Assembly (NCBI RefSeq): GCF_907165205.1
Contig: NC_058193.1
Coordinates: 32,005,521 to 32,069,520 of the forward strand
DNA from: Coccinella septempunctata
Lineage: Eukaryota; Arthropoda; Insecta; Coleoptera; Coccinellidae
Length of the DNA stretch: 64,000 nt
Direction: 5' to 3'
Part shown: piece by piece, positions 46,888-59,706 of the stretch
How the letters are laid out: the number at the start of each line of letters is the position of its first letter
Position numbering within the stretch: position 1 is the first letter of the stretch
Position numbers and translations under genes: made by a program
The notes under the pieces: model-generated
Database searches by the model: none
Seen by the model: the letters and a program-made list of their open reading frames with translations, nothing else
Told to the model about the DNA's origin: nothing

Positions 46888-47825
46888 TAAGAAGAGTGGT
46901 CAGTAATGTCGAATAGTAATCTACGGTTATTGTTCTAACCTTATCCAAAAAATCAATCATGATTACTCCATGGAAACACCAAAAAATTGAAGCAAGAACT
47001 TTTCTATCAGATTTTTGAACACGAAACTTCTTAGGTCTTGGAGAATCAGAGTGTCGTCATTCTATCGATTGTTGCTTTGTTTCTGGATCGTAGAAATGTA
47101 CCCAAGTCTCATCCACAGTAACAATTCGGTTCAAGAAGTCTACTTCGTTTTCAAATCGAGCACAGATCGAACGCGATGCTTCTACCCTTGCACGCTTTTG
47201 GTCAACATTCAAACATTTGGGTATCCATTTTGCAGCAATTTTTCTCATGTCCAAATTGACGTGAACTATATGATGAATGCGTTCGTATGAAATATTCAGT
47301 GCTTCAGATATCCGTTTTAGGCCCGGTACTTTCACGTGCGAATAAATAAATTTATTCCCATTTATTAAGTCTTATTCTTAGGATAAGTAAAAATGCAGTC
47401 TTTTCACTTTCAGATAGTGTTATTCATCGAATAAATCTGTCATTGAGACTTAATTAGAAGAGTTTATTTGTCATAGATCGAATGTCGGTACGTCATTATT
47501 CGTTGAATAAAATTTATTCGAAGGTGAAAGTACCGGGCCTTAGCCAAATTCGACGGTCTGATAAAATCATGACATAAACTGCATCGATATTTTCGGGGAC
47601 TGACACAGAAACTTGCCTTCCCGATCGGTCATCATCTTCAATGAAAAATTTACCTCTTTTGAAGCTTGCAGTCCAATTTTTCACGGTCGCATACGAAGGA
47701 CATTGATCACCAAGGATATTAAGCATATCTTCGTAAATCTGCTTACCTCTTAACCCTTTTAAATACAGGTACTTGATGATGGCTCGATACGCCAATTTTT
47801 CGATTTTCACAAATTTGGTGGACAT
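46888..47825 (-). pseudogene. Mariner transposase pseudogene, copy 6
   Basis: The start codon is at 47823-47825 (MSTKFVKIEKLAYRAI). The helix-turn-helix part is open to the MITE insertion, which falls inside the codons for RRIGLKRISEAL. Beyond it the frame continues KRISEALNISYERIHHIVHV, KWIPKCLN and the intact first catalytic motif VDETWVHFYDPETKQQS, then shifts frame. The second and third catalytic aspartates lie in the missing 3' part. Confidence 0.92.
47320..47539. mobile_element. Harbinger-like MITE (220 bp) inside mariner copy 6
   Basis: Perfect 16-bp inverted ends, 'ggcccggtactttcac' at 47320 and its inverse ending at 47539, flanked on both sides by TTA (47317-47319 and 47540-47542). 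The other mariner copies show the uninterrupted site 'ccgttttagcccaatt' with a single TTA, so the 3-bp duplication is proved by comparison. A TTA duplication and GGCCCGGT-like ends are typical of PIF/Harbinger elements. No coding capacity. Confidence 0.9.
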
Positions 47826-47986
47826 CTTCTTTCTTTTAATTTTTTGCGTAACTCTGGTTTACTTTTTTGACCTCAAACTCCACACTGACACTTCTAATGA
47901 GATATTGTTCGTTGCTATGGTAACGCAATATATTTTTTTATGCATGTAACTGGTCTAGGCTAACTAGATATCTATACATCCTCGTA

Positions 47987-48719
47987 TAGACGCCTAGTAG
48001 ACGATCCATCGAGGGATAACTTGTATAATTTTGGGTTCTGTTGTCCAAGGGAAACCGTTTTCCAACATCTGCTATGGGTGCTTTTGATTAGAATTGTCCA
48101 TAGCATAAAGGTTCAAGGTAGAGTAGACGAATGGCATAATAATTTCGATGATATACAAGAGACCTTGCGATCTAATTGAAATCGCAAAAAATTGAATCAA
48201 CAGGAAAATGAATCATATATACAATTAAACTGTGATACGTTGTTCGATTTTTTCCGAACGTGACTTAAAAACCGCATCCACACTCGATCTTAAGTCATTT
48301 TAAATTGATACTTATAAGGTGAACAGAACAATAAGGCATTTAGCCTTCTGACCTCTGGATCCAATTTCAGTTTCATCTGGCGTATTCTATAATACGATTT
48401 ATTAACGTATTCAAATTCGAAAATGATTCGATGAGACAATAGCGAAATATAGAGGATTTCTCATGCTTAATTTTCGAAGTAATGAGTGTCATAGAAAAAG
48501 GTCGGATGAGTGAATTGGGATTCTACTTGAAAAGTGAATAATTGCATATTAATTTTATTGTTTCATGATTTTATACCTATGATTAATAATAATTTGTAAT
48601 GGTGTGCCTTGGTCGTTTTTTTTGACTTTGCCAATGATAAGTTTATGAGAAGTTTGTGTGGGTGAATTTAATCATCATCCAAAGATGGAATGGAAGTATT
48701 CCATCTGCTATCAACCTGC
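47987..48719. other. Non-coding stretch
   Basis: No gene or repeat recognised. Confidence 0.45.
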
Positions 48720-49060
48720 AATTCTATACAGTGTGTTCTTAAATTGGAGGTACAAACGAAAAGAGGAGACACCTTGAGTAATTTCAAGAAAAATAGTCTC
48801 ATCAACATGGGACCGCGAACGGTTCGTTTTCGAGATACAGGGGGTTAAAGTTAGAATTTTTTTTTTACAAGTTTTTCTCTTATAGTATCTACACTTCACA
48901 AGATATTCAACTGAAAATTGGCATAAGTATTATAACTGATAGTTCACACCATGTGACATGCAAATTCCGATAGCAAATCTACAGGGTGATGTATTTTCTG
49001 GAACACTGTTCCCTGTTTTCCTCCATAGAACTTTTTTTTTGGGGAACCACTTGTACTAAT
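48720..49060. repeat. Dispersed repeat, boundaries uncertain
   Basis: 'tgggaccgcgaacggttcgt' followed by 'tttcgagatacaggggg', and later 'ctacagggtgatgtattttc', have the look of old DNA-transposon-derived repeats widespread in insects. No inverted ends could be paired with confidence. Confidence 0.45.
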
Positions 49061-50212
49061 TGTGAAAAATGTGAAAAAAAGCTTTGTTGTTATGATAAAC
49101 TTTATGGTCTCCTGTAGTTTTGTCTAGACTTTCTCAGGGGTTCATATTATTTTCCTTCTTCTTAAGAATAATGCAAAAGTATTCAGTATTTTTTGGAGAA
49201 ATCAACTCTTTTATAAAACTGGGTGCATTTCATTTAGTCAACCCTCAATTTATTGGTATTTAACAGCTCTTCCAATATGATTACGATGATATACCAGACA
49301 ACTGTTTCCTTAATTTCGTAGTCGCATAATCACTGGACAACACCGCATCCAAGGTGAGTTTTACTTTTTATTTTTGTCTATATTGCATCCTGTGCTCCGC
49401 TCTAAAATTAACAACAACGCGTTGAGTTCGTGCGGAGCCCATCTGGTATACAAATAGAGCGAAAATTATACATTTTTTTTATGTTAATATCCGATAAGAC
49501 TTATTACGGAATCGTTCAGGAGGTCTTTTTTGCCCGGTGTTATTAGAAGGTCCGTTTATTGTGAAGACGTTTTCCGATCGATGTTAATTTCGCCTTTTTT
49601 CCATTGTTTTTCCAGCGGGGAAATTATTTCAACAGGAATTATAACAACGCTAAAGGGTTGAGGAAAAACACTCAATTTTATTGATGATGATTTTGAATTA
49701 TTGGTTGAAAAATTATTAATTTCATTCCGGACTTAGGTATGTCCAACCCTGTATTTTATAGAGTTTAATAAGGGCTCGTAAAAAAGGAGCTCTTGTAAAA
49801 TGAATATTCCAATATCCAGCAGGAAATTATCGAATGTTTTTATGGGTATTTATTTCGATCAGCAGATAAATTAAACCATAAAAAATACATCAGCGAATTA
49901 TGGATTAAAATGTATCAAAAAGATTTTACCTGCTGCTTCTCACAGGGAAAAAACTAATACCTTCTCTCAAATTTATTTGTCTATTAGTGAGGAAGCTTCA
50001 TTTGGAATTCAACTTTGCTCTACAAAGATTTATAGGCGTATTCTGTTTTACCCTAGTGAAGCAAAATTCATTAGTTTACAGTTTTTACCCATTTCATTCT
50101 ATTGTGTAGCTAGTTCCATTTATATTCCTTGAAATTTCATCTGGATTTGTATATCATGCGATTCATACGCTAATAATGTGGGTGAACAGTTTTTCTACGT
50201 ATAAGGAATATA
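49061..50212. other. Non-coding stretch
   Basis: No gene or repeat recognised. Confidence 0.45.
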
Positions 50213-51726
50213 CAATGCGCAAATTAATCAACGCAAATTATGGAAATCTCAAATTTATTCTGCAACTGAAGGTGTTTTCAATGATAATTATTTTTAACAG
50301 AATTATGCATGCATATGTTATCCACTTTCAAAAGTTTTCTTCAATACAGATGTTTTTTCCCAGCAGGAATAAAAAAAGATGATATTATCAGATTTTGAAT
50401 GTATTGGCTTCATTCTAAAATCAGTTTTTGTCGATCAATTCTAGTGATCAATAGTTTTTCTTTCGTTTGATTTTCTACACTCGATCGCTATGCAACGCAA
50501 TTTGACCCAAGAGGAATGTGCCCGAGCGGTAGTTTTGCGAGAAGGAGGGTGGACATACACAAGAATTGCAGAAAGGTTTGGAGTTTCCCATACAAGTGTG
50601 TCCAGAATGTTGCAGCGATTCAGGGAGACAGGTATGAATGTCCGAAGACCAGGACAGGGTAGACCACGGGTAACAACTGCCATTCAAGAACGTTACTTAA
50701 GAGTTTCTTCGTTGAGACAACGGTTTGCAACCGCTCGCCTCCTTCAAATTCAGCTTGAACAAACTCATGAGGTGCAAATTAGCACTCAGACAATAAGAAA
50801 TCGTCTCAGAGAATATGATTTAAGGCCTCGTGTCGCGGCAAGAGGCCCAGAGCGCTTACCCCAGCCCATCGAAGGGCGCGTTTGGATTTTGCGAGAGAGC
50901 ATATCCATTGGGAAGAGGCCTATTGGGAAAGAGTTCTCTTCACAGATGAATCTAGATTCTGCCTCTACCATTGTTTTCGACGTTCCCTTGTATACAGACG
51001 TCCTCATGAAAGATATGCTCAGTGCAATTTCCTGAATACTACTGGTTTCGGGGGAGGATCGATTATGGTATGGGGTGGAATATATTTGACTACTCGCACA
51101 GACCTAGTGGTCGTTGATAATGGAGCTATGAATGCTGATAAGTATATAAGGAACATTCTTGAAGAGCATGTAGTGCCATTTGCCCCATACATTGGTTAAA
51201 ATTTCATTTTTATGGACGATAATGCCAGACCCCATCGTGCGCGCATCGTTCAGGAGTACCTTGAAGAGGTTGAAGTCACTCGAATGGAATGGCCAGCAAG
51301 AAGTCCAGATCTCAATCCGATTGGGCAGGTTTGGGACAACTTCAATAGAAGGCTGAGAAGTTCAGAAAATCATCCAGCTACTCTTAATGACTTAGGAATC
51401 CAACTCGGAGAAATCTGGGAAGGATTAGATCAGAACATTTCAAGATCACTCATTTTGAGTATGAACCGTCGTTGCCGAGCTGTAATTAACGCAAGGGGTG
51501 GAAATACCAAGTATTAAATCACTTATTTCAGTATTTTGAAAATTGTTCATTTCTTTTCTTTCACATAAGATTCGGCGAAATCCTGAATTTTTCTTCCATT
51601 TAATGTGTCTTGTTTCTTTTAAAACCTTCCCGAGAGAACATAAAAAATAAGTTATGAAGTCAATGTAGAGTTAACTTTCATTAAAATTGAAATTTTCAGA
51701 ATGTGCGTTAATTTTCGTGCGCATTC
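50213..51726 (+). mobile_element. Tc1-like transposon, inactive
   Basis: About 1.5 kb. Diverged inverted ends can be aligned: the left side has 'aatgcgcaaattaatcaacg' near 50214 and the inverse of the right side reads 'gaatgcgcacgaaaattaac', with both continuing into 'cgca.att.tg.aaat.tcaa'. They bracket one transposase gene with a long 5' gap, as in Tc1 elements with extended termini. A TA precedes the left end; the right duplication is not clear. Confidence 0.78.
50490..51517 (+). pseudogene. Tc1-like DD34E transposase pseudogene (third acidic residue lost)
   Basis: About 343 codons from MQRNLTQEECARAVVL to GGNTKY and a stop. The N-terminal part has helix-turn-helix TYTRIAERFGVSHTSVSRML and the basic GRPR-type motif (RRPGQGRPRVTT). 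A 2-bp insertion near 50849 shifts the frame after ARGPE; in the next frame the protein resumes HRRARLDFAREHIHWEE and the first catalytic motif LFTDESRF. A TAA sits at 51197-51199 just before MDDNARPH (second catalytic D). The third motif reads WPARSPDLNPIGQVWD: the glutamate expected 34 residues after the second D is glycine. Dead on three counts. Confidence 0.93.
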
Positions 51727-53500
51727 TTCCTAGGCTTGAATTTCAAATATTTCTCTTAAGTTTTGGTTATATAAAATAGAGCCTACTGTAGTGTAAAAAA
51801 TAAGAAATGGATTCAGATTTCACACTCTGTTCGTATAATAAGCTGTGAGTCTCTTGCAAATAGCACGTGAAGAAATTCTGGCTTTGTATACCATACGTAG
51901 ATAATACAGGTGGACTCTTTTTTCTATACACTTAATGAATATAGCCTCCAGCGTCCAGTTCCTTGCCGTGTAGGATTCTAAATCGTAAATTTCGTTTCAT
52001 ATTCGAAGAAGACGATTACAGTTCTTCGATTTAGGTAGACCCCTATTTCTGCTCTATTATAGAACCCGAAGTAGGTGGAATGTGTTCCGTCGATTGATGG
52101 GGCAAACGAAAATAGTTCAGGTTACCTAACGCAGGGCCGTATCGGGTTTCTCGACAAATGGGCAGATGTCAAAACTTTGATTGTATCATTTTCTGAATTG
52201 GTCCTCTGTCAGATGGACAAACATTCCTGATTTGTGCTGCGCTTGATGCTTTGTCTCGAGATTTGCTCTGCTCTGGAATTTTATTCAGTATGACCTATCA
52301 CTACTTCTGAACGAACAACTGAATAGTTAACTTTTTCTTCATACATAGAATATGTGATTTCACATTGCTCAAAGTTCGGTTATTTCACCATAATTCCTCA
52401 CCAAGAACATCAAATTTGGTCGGGCTTTAAAAATTATTGGAAATTCGAAATGAAAAAAGTTTTTGTGAATAATTCAACATAGTTTTCGAAAATTGAACTC
52501 TAACAGCTGTTAATAATATCATTAAGGATATCAAGCCTACAATCGTCTGTATATTCATAATCCATAGGCCCAGATGACTAATAAAAGTGAACATACCAGC
52601 ATTTTAAATTGATGCAAATGAACGTGTAGTTGTTTTGTCGTGGTAGACACATTCTAGCGAAGCATCTTCGGTCCTATTTAGGGATTTTGGCACATCTTAT
52701 CAGTGCATCCAACCGAAATAATCATTTTGGCAGTTGCTGACTTTCGATCATTTCAAATATGCAAAGTCGTAAATGCAATCAAATTTCGAATACAGCTAGT
52801 AGATATGCACCAACACAATTATTTTCACTCAGATAACAATATCAACAAATTGATAGATTTTCTCAGAAACTCGATTTAAAGAGGGCTAATTCAATCGACT
52901 TGAATGCCTGAATTTTCGTTTTACTTCTAAATACATAAATATTCACGTATTCACTAACAGTTACCTGATTTTTTATGTTGAATTGATGATAGAATAGGTG
53001 AAATTTCTCATTCACCTTTCGTGAAGTGCTCGAGCTAAGTTTTGAACGGATATTTATTCATTTATTCTCTAAAATGGGATCATTACCATTCAATGGAGTT
53101 CATCAAACTGAATTTCAGGCAACGATTCCACGAAAATATGAATCTCTCGGTACCCCAAAGTTTATTTTTCATTTTTAGCTTTTCATGGAAAAATATGTCT
53201 GTTTTGATCAAGATATTAAGTAGCATCATTCTCTTTAAATTTGAAGAAAAAATAAAGGAAACATCGCCTGTGACAATGCTTACCTATATCACATTTTTAC
53301 GAATGAAATTAATGGTACAGGCGTATGTTTTTTAACACTTTGAGGCAAGGCATAATGGAAGGGATGATTAAGAATCAATCCAGTTGGATTATTCTTGTAA
53401 GGAATTTTCGGTTGGTCATTTCTTTCCTATTTAAACTTTGAAAATCACATAGTTTGTTGAGGCAGAAACAAGAATCAATCAATGAAGAAGGTTATGCTGG
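51727..53500. other. Non-coding stretch
   Basis: No supported gene. A 97-codon frame at 53042-53335 is AT-rich and unrecognised. Confidence 0.4.
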
Positions 53501-54130
53501 ATGGTGAAACATTTTTCAAAATCAAATTTCGGTCGACTTTGGAAGTTTTCAACTGTCAAACCGCTTAAAGCTGTCGTTAAATTCCAAATTCCGCCTTTTA
53601 TTGAAAGAATCCCAACGTATCGGATCTTGCAGTTGGGTACTTCAGCACCCGCCGAGTCAACGAGCTCAGTCCGAGATAAGTCACTTCCCCCACCATCGCC
53701 CATTCATCCTAACCCAACTGAACCATTTCTGACCGTTGCTGCACCTCCACCTCTACGATCCTGGACAGTACCCAAAGGCTAAAACTAGACTTATAGTAAA
53801 CGAGTGGAAATTGGAGAGTGCGCTGGCCTATCGTGAAACAGGCTCGCATCGTTGCTTCGAAACGCGCGTAGAACATGTAAACAAATCCGCCGCGAAGGAC
53901 CAAAATGTTATTATGAGGAACGCCAGCGGAGCCAATCTCTGGGGTAGTTTCAATTAAGTCGATTCCAGCCGTCCGAGTGTACTTTCCGGGGTTTTTCTGA
54001 ACGGGAAATTTCGGAAAATGTAAACAGGGTGATCTGTGCGGTACTGGGTGAAGTGGCCGAGACATTTGCCGGGAGGGAGGTTGGAATTTTAACGTTTCCT
54101 GAGTGAATTCTGTGTGACTCGGTGCCAAGA
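53501..54130. other. GC-richer unique island
   Basis: Non-repetitive sequence with many CpGs ('gcttcgaaacgcgcgtag' near 53855, 'ccgccgcgaagg' near 53888), in contrast to the AT-rich surroundings. Overlapping frames on both strands are proline- or glycine-rich and not recognised. It could be a promoter with an untranslated exon. Confidence 0.35.
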
Positions 54131-56507
54131 TGGGAATAGTTACAAAAACGATCGGAGTCATATTCAGTCTGTAAGTTGATGAAAATACAATGTTTTCTCA
54201 CTTTGAGGAGTCCGAATGTAGCACATTTTTCAAAAAGCACGACAGGCCATTTCTCACAATTAAGAAGTCAACATTAATTTTTAGCGATAAATTAATGTCG
54301 ATGAGTGAAATATATTTTTTATGGCAATCATTGCCGTATATGATTCTATAATATAATTTAAAACATCAATTACACTTATTAAATCACAATCAGTTAAACA
54401 AGAATCTTTTACCTGCTGTAGTCATAGAAAAAAAAATATTTGTGAATTTCTATCAAATTCTTCGAAAATCCTGAAAAATTTGAAAGGTATATGCGTAAAT
54501 CAATTCTTAAATTGTTTGCACACCCTGCAATTCATTCAAGAGGAATGTTTACCTAAAATTCATCGAACTGTTTTGATTTTCTGATCACATTGTCATCAAA
54601 TTACACCATTTGACTGAAACTCTTCTTGTTAAGGGTTCCAATTTTTCTCTACAGCGCAAAATTTCTCAAAGTACTATGGCATGTAGTGCTGAGAAGATGA
54701 CAAAGTCATTTTTTGGAAGAAAAAATAAATTATGCATTTTATTGTCGAGGAGTCTTTTGAATAGAAAAACTGGTTTTATACATATATGTAATTTCATATT
54801 TCTGCACTGCTAGGCCAACCTGGATAGGCAATTTATATTTTTTCTTTTTCTTCTAGCTAGGTGCATGTTGATATGTGCTGATGGTTTAAGATTCCCTCAC
54901 AGATTCAGATATCTGGAACAAATAACAATGTTGATCATATATCTTCAGTGAAACATTTTTCCGAAAATTTCAGATCCAAAATAAGTTCGTCTTATCCGAG
55001 AACGCTTTTAAATACCTTTGATGAATTTTATATGTCCTCTTATCGTTATTAACTTCTAGTTTTTAACAATAACCTACTCCTCTGAGATGTGCATTTAAAT
55101 CGACCTTCACACATTGCTGATCGATTCAGATTAAAGTGAAGATTCAAAAAAAAATAAAAAATTCTCAACCAATATAACCTAAAACCTCCGTTGCATTCAG
55201 ATATCCTTATCTTAGTTTACGAAATCCTAATCTCTTCTCAATTAATTAATTATCTTCCAAGAAATTCAAGCTCAAACTATCATCAAGAGATTGAACTTAA
55301 ATCATTGCATACAGTTGAAGTCAATAGAAAATATTGATTTTTAATTGATTTCAGTCCTCAACCCTCTGTAATTAGTTTATAAATAGCTGCAATTATGACG
55401 GACTATTTTTTCAATTGATTGTAATTTACAATCAAGGTTTGAAATTACACACGTATCAGAATTGATGAGATTATTAATACACACATATGTATATATGTTT
55501 TATTCATACGTAATATGCAGCAAGAAAATTTTCTCATTGGTGGGTACTACCTACAAGGTAATATGTAAGACAATGCAAATCATTCACTTGATCTCACAAT
55601 AATTAAAATAAAACTTTCATTTACTTCGAATATGAAATCGAGAATTATATTTATTTCGGTTGTCACAGATCAAGGGAGGTTATTTTTTAATGAGGTTTCG
55701 TGAAATGATCCTTCTTAAAGAACGTTTGCGTTTCGGTCTATTCATAAAAATAAAAATCTTGAGAATTATTCATTTTATATTTAGGTCTATTATTCCCATC
55801 TATAAATCACTACAATCGAGTATGAAAAAAGTTGATTTCTGCCAATTTTCAATAATCCATCAAACGGTGAGATAGATGCGCTGGAATACAAAGTCTCAAA
55901 CAAAAACTTTGAATTCGCCACGCTATATGGAGGAAGTTGATCGGTTGATGTCGGTTCCTTTGATGTTCTCCAAAGCTCAGGCTAGCAGAAATTTGCTAAC
56001 AAAAAGTTACTTCCCCTTCAAACGTTTTATGAAATACGTTACTGGTCTCTAACCTTATATTGATCAACTAATACTCCTGAAATTTTCAAATTAGTGATGA
56101 TGATAGAGGCCGGAACAGACTAGTATGTTTCAAAATTATTTTATCTCTCTTAAAATGGAACTGTTGTAGTTTTTATCTATCTTTTATCACTACAACTGCC
56201 TCCTAGAACTGGTGAATATTAGGGGAGTTAGATTCAGGTCTAGTATACTTTCATTGTTTGTCAGTGAAGTAATTTGTCGAAAAAAGGACTTTTTAAATCC
56301 TACTGAAGTGTTTTTCAAGGTGGGAGTGATGGGACAAATTAAAATTTATTTTTCATTTCAGTTTGAGTGATAGTCAATAATATTTTCCATATTTTTAAAC
56401 AATATTAATACAATATTTGACATTGAGAATGAAATTTTAACTAACCACAGTTTGACTAGCAGAGCTAAGCTCGTGAAACTTGGAACATAAGGGGTGTTTT
56501 AGACCAG
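54131..56507. other. AT-rich non-coding stretch
   Basis: No gene or repeat boundary recognised. Confidence 0.45.
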
Positions 56508-56654
56508 TGTTTTACCAGGGGTGGCACAGCTCATTAGGAAAACTTAAAATGGCTATATCTCTTTATCAGGGCCGAATCGAAAAAAATGGTATTGGAAAAA
56601 AATGTTTCTTTTGAACTTAAGAGTCTACTGTTGAAATCTCACCCTGTATACTGT
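56508..56654. mobile_element. Repeat A right-end fragment
   Basis: 'ccaggggtggcacagctcat', 'aaaatggctatatctc' and 'gggccgaatcg' lead into a terminal repeat ending 'gttgaaatctcaccctgtat'. The left part of the element is absent. Same orientation as copy 1. Confidence 0.8.
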
Positions 56655-59530
56655 CGCAGAAACATTCAATATAACACTTTTGTTTGACTCTAGCTTGAGA
56701 ACAGATCGAATTTAGCGAAATGGGCAGCATTTCCCAAAAAAAAATACCTCGAAAACCTGTGAAACGTAGTATCACCATATTTCCAATTCATTTTCCGGGT
56801 CTTCTTCTCATTTCCCCGTTTCGCCTATTTCCAGAAACCCCTCAGAGTCAAGGGGTCGTGTCAATGACACAGAGACACGCGACTGAAATTTTTTTCTTCG
56901 CTTTCCTATCATGCCACCTATGATTTATCTCTTCCTCCGGCACTTGGGGTATATTGAAGAATCTGAATAGTTTCCGGTCATTCTTATACGTGCCCGGAGT
57001 TCTCGTCCTTGACAAGGCCAAGGAGATTGACACTAACGCACAAGAAGCTGAAACCACCGATGAAAATGACGGATTATTCAAGGTTTTGCCCCATATGGAA
57101 TATAACTTGGAGCTGGAGTCAATATAAGGTGCTAAATGAGCACGATCATATATCAAATGTCCCATAATTATAACGTGAGGTCAAAAAATCTTAGTCAAGT
57201 AGGCTTGAAAAAAATCAAAACTGAAAATTCACAAAAAACAAATTTGACATGAAAAATTATAACCTTTTCAAGGAATTCCTCTGTTATGGAAGACGAACAA
57301 CTTGGAATTGCTATTGGTGAAATCTCATTTCCTCATTAGCCTGCAATAGTTGAGAATTCAACCTAATGACAGAACAATTTAAAAAAATAGAAATGAAATA
57401 AACATAGCAAAATTGATAGGTGCAAAAAATTTCAGAAAATGAATTGTAGAATTATAATGAAGGGTTGTTTAAAAAGTATACTCTGTATGGCTCAAAAATA
57501 CGTTGTTCCATGTGATTTCAAAGACTGAAACCGTTATTGTATGTATAGAAAAAAATTACCTGTTACCTTTTAACATCTCTGTTCACGATTCAAAGTAGGA
57601 ATTCGAAGAGCTTCAATTGTTCGAATTTTGCGTGTCCACTGGTTTCCCCTTTCTTCTTTTGAATCTATCCTGGTAGAAAAGACATTCGAAACCAATTCGC
57701 GAAATGAAAGCAGTGAGCGATGTTGAAGGATTAGATATGGAACAAATTGGAACACGTGTTTTCTAAATCTTTTCATGTAGGTACCTACCGTTAGGGTACC
57801 TACCTGATTCATTGTTTGATCGAGTCCACCTTTTTTCTTTCCACCTGTTATTTTGAGGGTACTTGTTCCTACCTACTTTTCTCCCTTGCGTGGTCCACAT
57901 TCTACCTGATGTACCTAATTCTTGTCAACTTGAATCTCATACGAACTTACAGTCAGTGAATTGTTTCATTCGTGGACTTCAAATAATTGAATGGTGCATT
58001 TTCTCAATAATCGCTGATTTAATTTGACTTCCTTGAACATAATACTGATAAGAATGTTGCAAGGAGCTAATTCATATTAAATCCAGCTACCTTTGCATAT
58101 AATAGTACAAATTATACCTTTTAGATTTTTCCCTCACATTCTCCTGCAATTAAATTTGATGAATTAATGTTGTTCATGTGCAGAACGATGCAATATATCA
58201 ATAAATAATATGAATATGAAGGACCAGAAGGATTTTTATTGTGGGGTCATTTTAAACCGAACGTTTATGCTACAGAATGCTTTTCTTCGAATTTTGCTTC
58301 CCAGAAAAATACCCAAGAATGTAGAGGAATAGTTTTTGAGTGAATGTGAGGAGTTTGAACATTCTCATTGTTGTGTTGTAAGTTTAGTGATCTTCATTTT
58401 GAATATTGTTAAGTGTCCAATGCAATATGCATACTGTTTCATTCCTCCTTACCTTATATCTTCAACTATCTGCCTCGCCTTTAGTGTAACTGTATCTGTA
58501 TACTGCCAGATATGGCTACAAGCGAGTACTTGTGTCAGTACTTCTCACCATTTGATTTTTATTTATATTTTGATCATATCGTCATTTTCAGGCCAATTGG
58601 AAAAACTAAACTGAATCACAATTTTCATTATTTTATTTTTGTGACTGCTGTCTCTTCAATTCCTTTTCGATGTAGTTCATATCAATTAAAAAAAATTCTA
58701 CCCTTTTTCGAAGTTCTCTCCTCTGTCTGTGATCTTGAGAAATACTTTCATTATTCTCTTCACTCTATAATATTTTCTGATTTTCTGCTGGGAGTACCTA
58801 GATGAATACAGTATTGTACAGAAATTATGAGTAAGAAGAGTTCCCCTTTCATCTTTGAATGATACGTACCTTATTTTCCCTTCAAAAACCAAGTACAAGA
58901 AGATTGGAGGATGTTATTTCAAGCGAAGGTTCCTCGGAAATGTAGTCTTTCTACGCAAATGGATGGCTCAAATCGAAAGAAGCCTTTAAGTAGAAAGGCG
59001 AGCATCAGTTTTCTGACCGGTTTGTATAATTGTGTTATCTTGTAAGCCACTACGATAAATTATACACCAGAATCGTTAGGGAATCATCAAAGCTACTTAC
59101 ATCCATGTTTCATTCGGCCTTAATCTATGCAATTTCCCTCTGAACTATCGCATTCGATGGCGACCAGTTGAACTTCCAAAACATCCTTATTTGTACGGTT
59201 TACTACAGTCGAATTGTGGATCTTTTTTGTACACATCCCGATGACTGTTGAAAACAGCGAACTAAAGATTCAGAGCTGTTTCTTTTCGAAACAGAAATTT
59301 TGCTTTCTTCCTCACATGAGTTGATCGTTTCACTCGAATAAAATTAAACGAAGTGTAGCACTTGAATTAATTGGGATGGTGATTATGAGTCAGGAGAAAT
59401 TGTGTGAAATTGTTTGAATTCGTTTAAAAAACGTAGCGTTCATTCTCTAATGCATTCAAGTGAAGGAGAAGTAAAACAAATTCCTTTTCTTGTAGTTTCC
59501 GCGGTAACTGAAGTGGATAGTTTATAATTG
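56655..59530. other. Non-coding stretch
   Basis: No supported gene. 56720-57130 is somewhat GC-richer and unique. A small palindrome 'ggtacctac' lies around 57778-57803. The remainder is AT-rich. Confidence 0.4.
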
Positions 59531-59538
59531 AATACAGG

Positions 59539-59706
59539 GTGTGTGCTGAAGATGCGGCCAACTTGCAGGAGGTGATTCCTATTCGGAAATATCAATATTT
59601 CTTGAAGAAACATGGCATCGAATATGTACCCCCTTCTGAGATAAGAATGGCAAGTTTTGTCACATTGCCGCCGATAAAATTGAAAGGATTCCTTCTCTTC
59701 ACATTA
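59539..59706 (+). other. Unassigned coding-like frame next to mariner copy 7
   Basis: After an acceptor-like 'ttgaatacag' the frame reads CAEDAANLQEVIPIRKYQYF then LKKHGIEYVPPSEIRM, running into the mariner end at 59707. Composition looks protein-like, but I do not recognise it. It could be a fragment of a gene or older transposon into which the mariner jumped. Confidence 0.25.

Larger units (their letters stand above)
46888..47984 (-). mobile_element. Mariner copy 6, 3'-truncated, carrying a MITE
   Basis: Reverse orientation. The 5' terminal repeat is intact at the right (inverse of 'cgaggatgtatagatatcta', ending 47984, followed by TA at 47985-47986). On the left the element breaks off near 46888, so the last third of the gene and the 3' terminal repeat are gone. 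A 220-bp MITE (47320-47539) interrupts it. Confidence 0.92.

Noticed and set aside
53042..53335. 97-codon + strand frame
   Set aside because: AT-driven composition, no recognisable motif and no support from neighbours.
57778..57803. Short palindrome built from 'ggtacctac'
   Set aside because: Too short to be more than a chance inverted repeat, with no second copy or associated gene.
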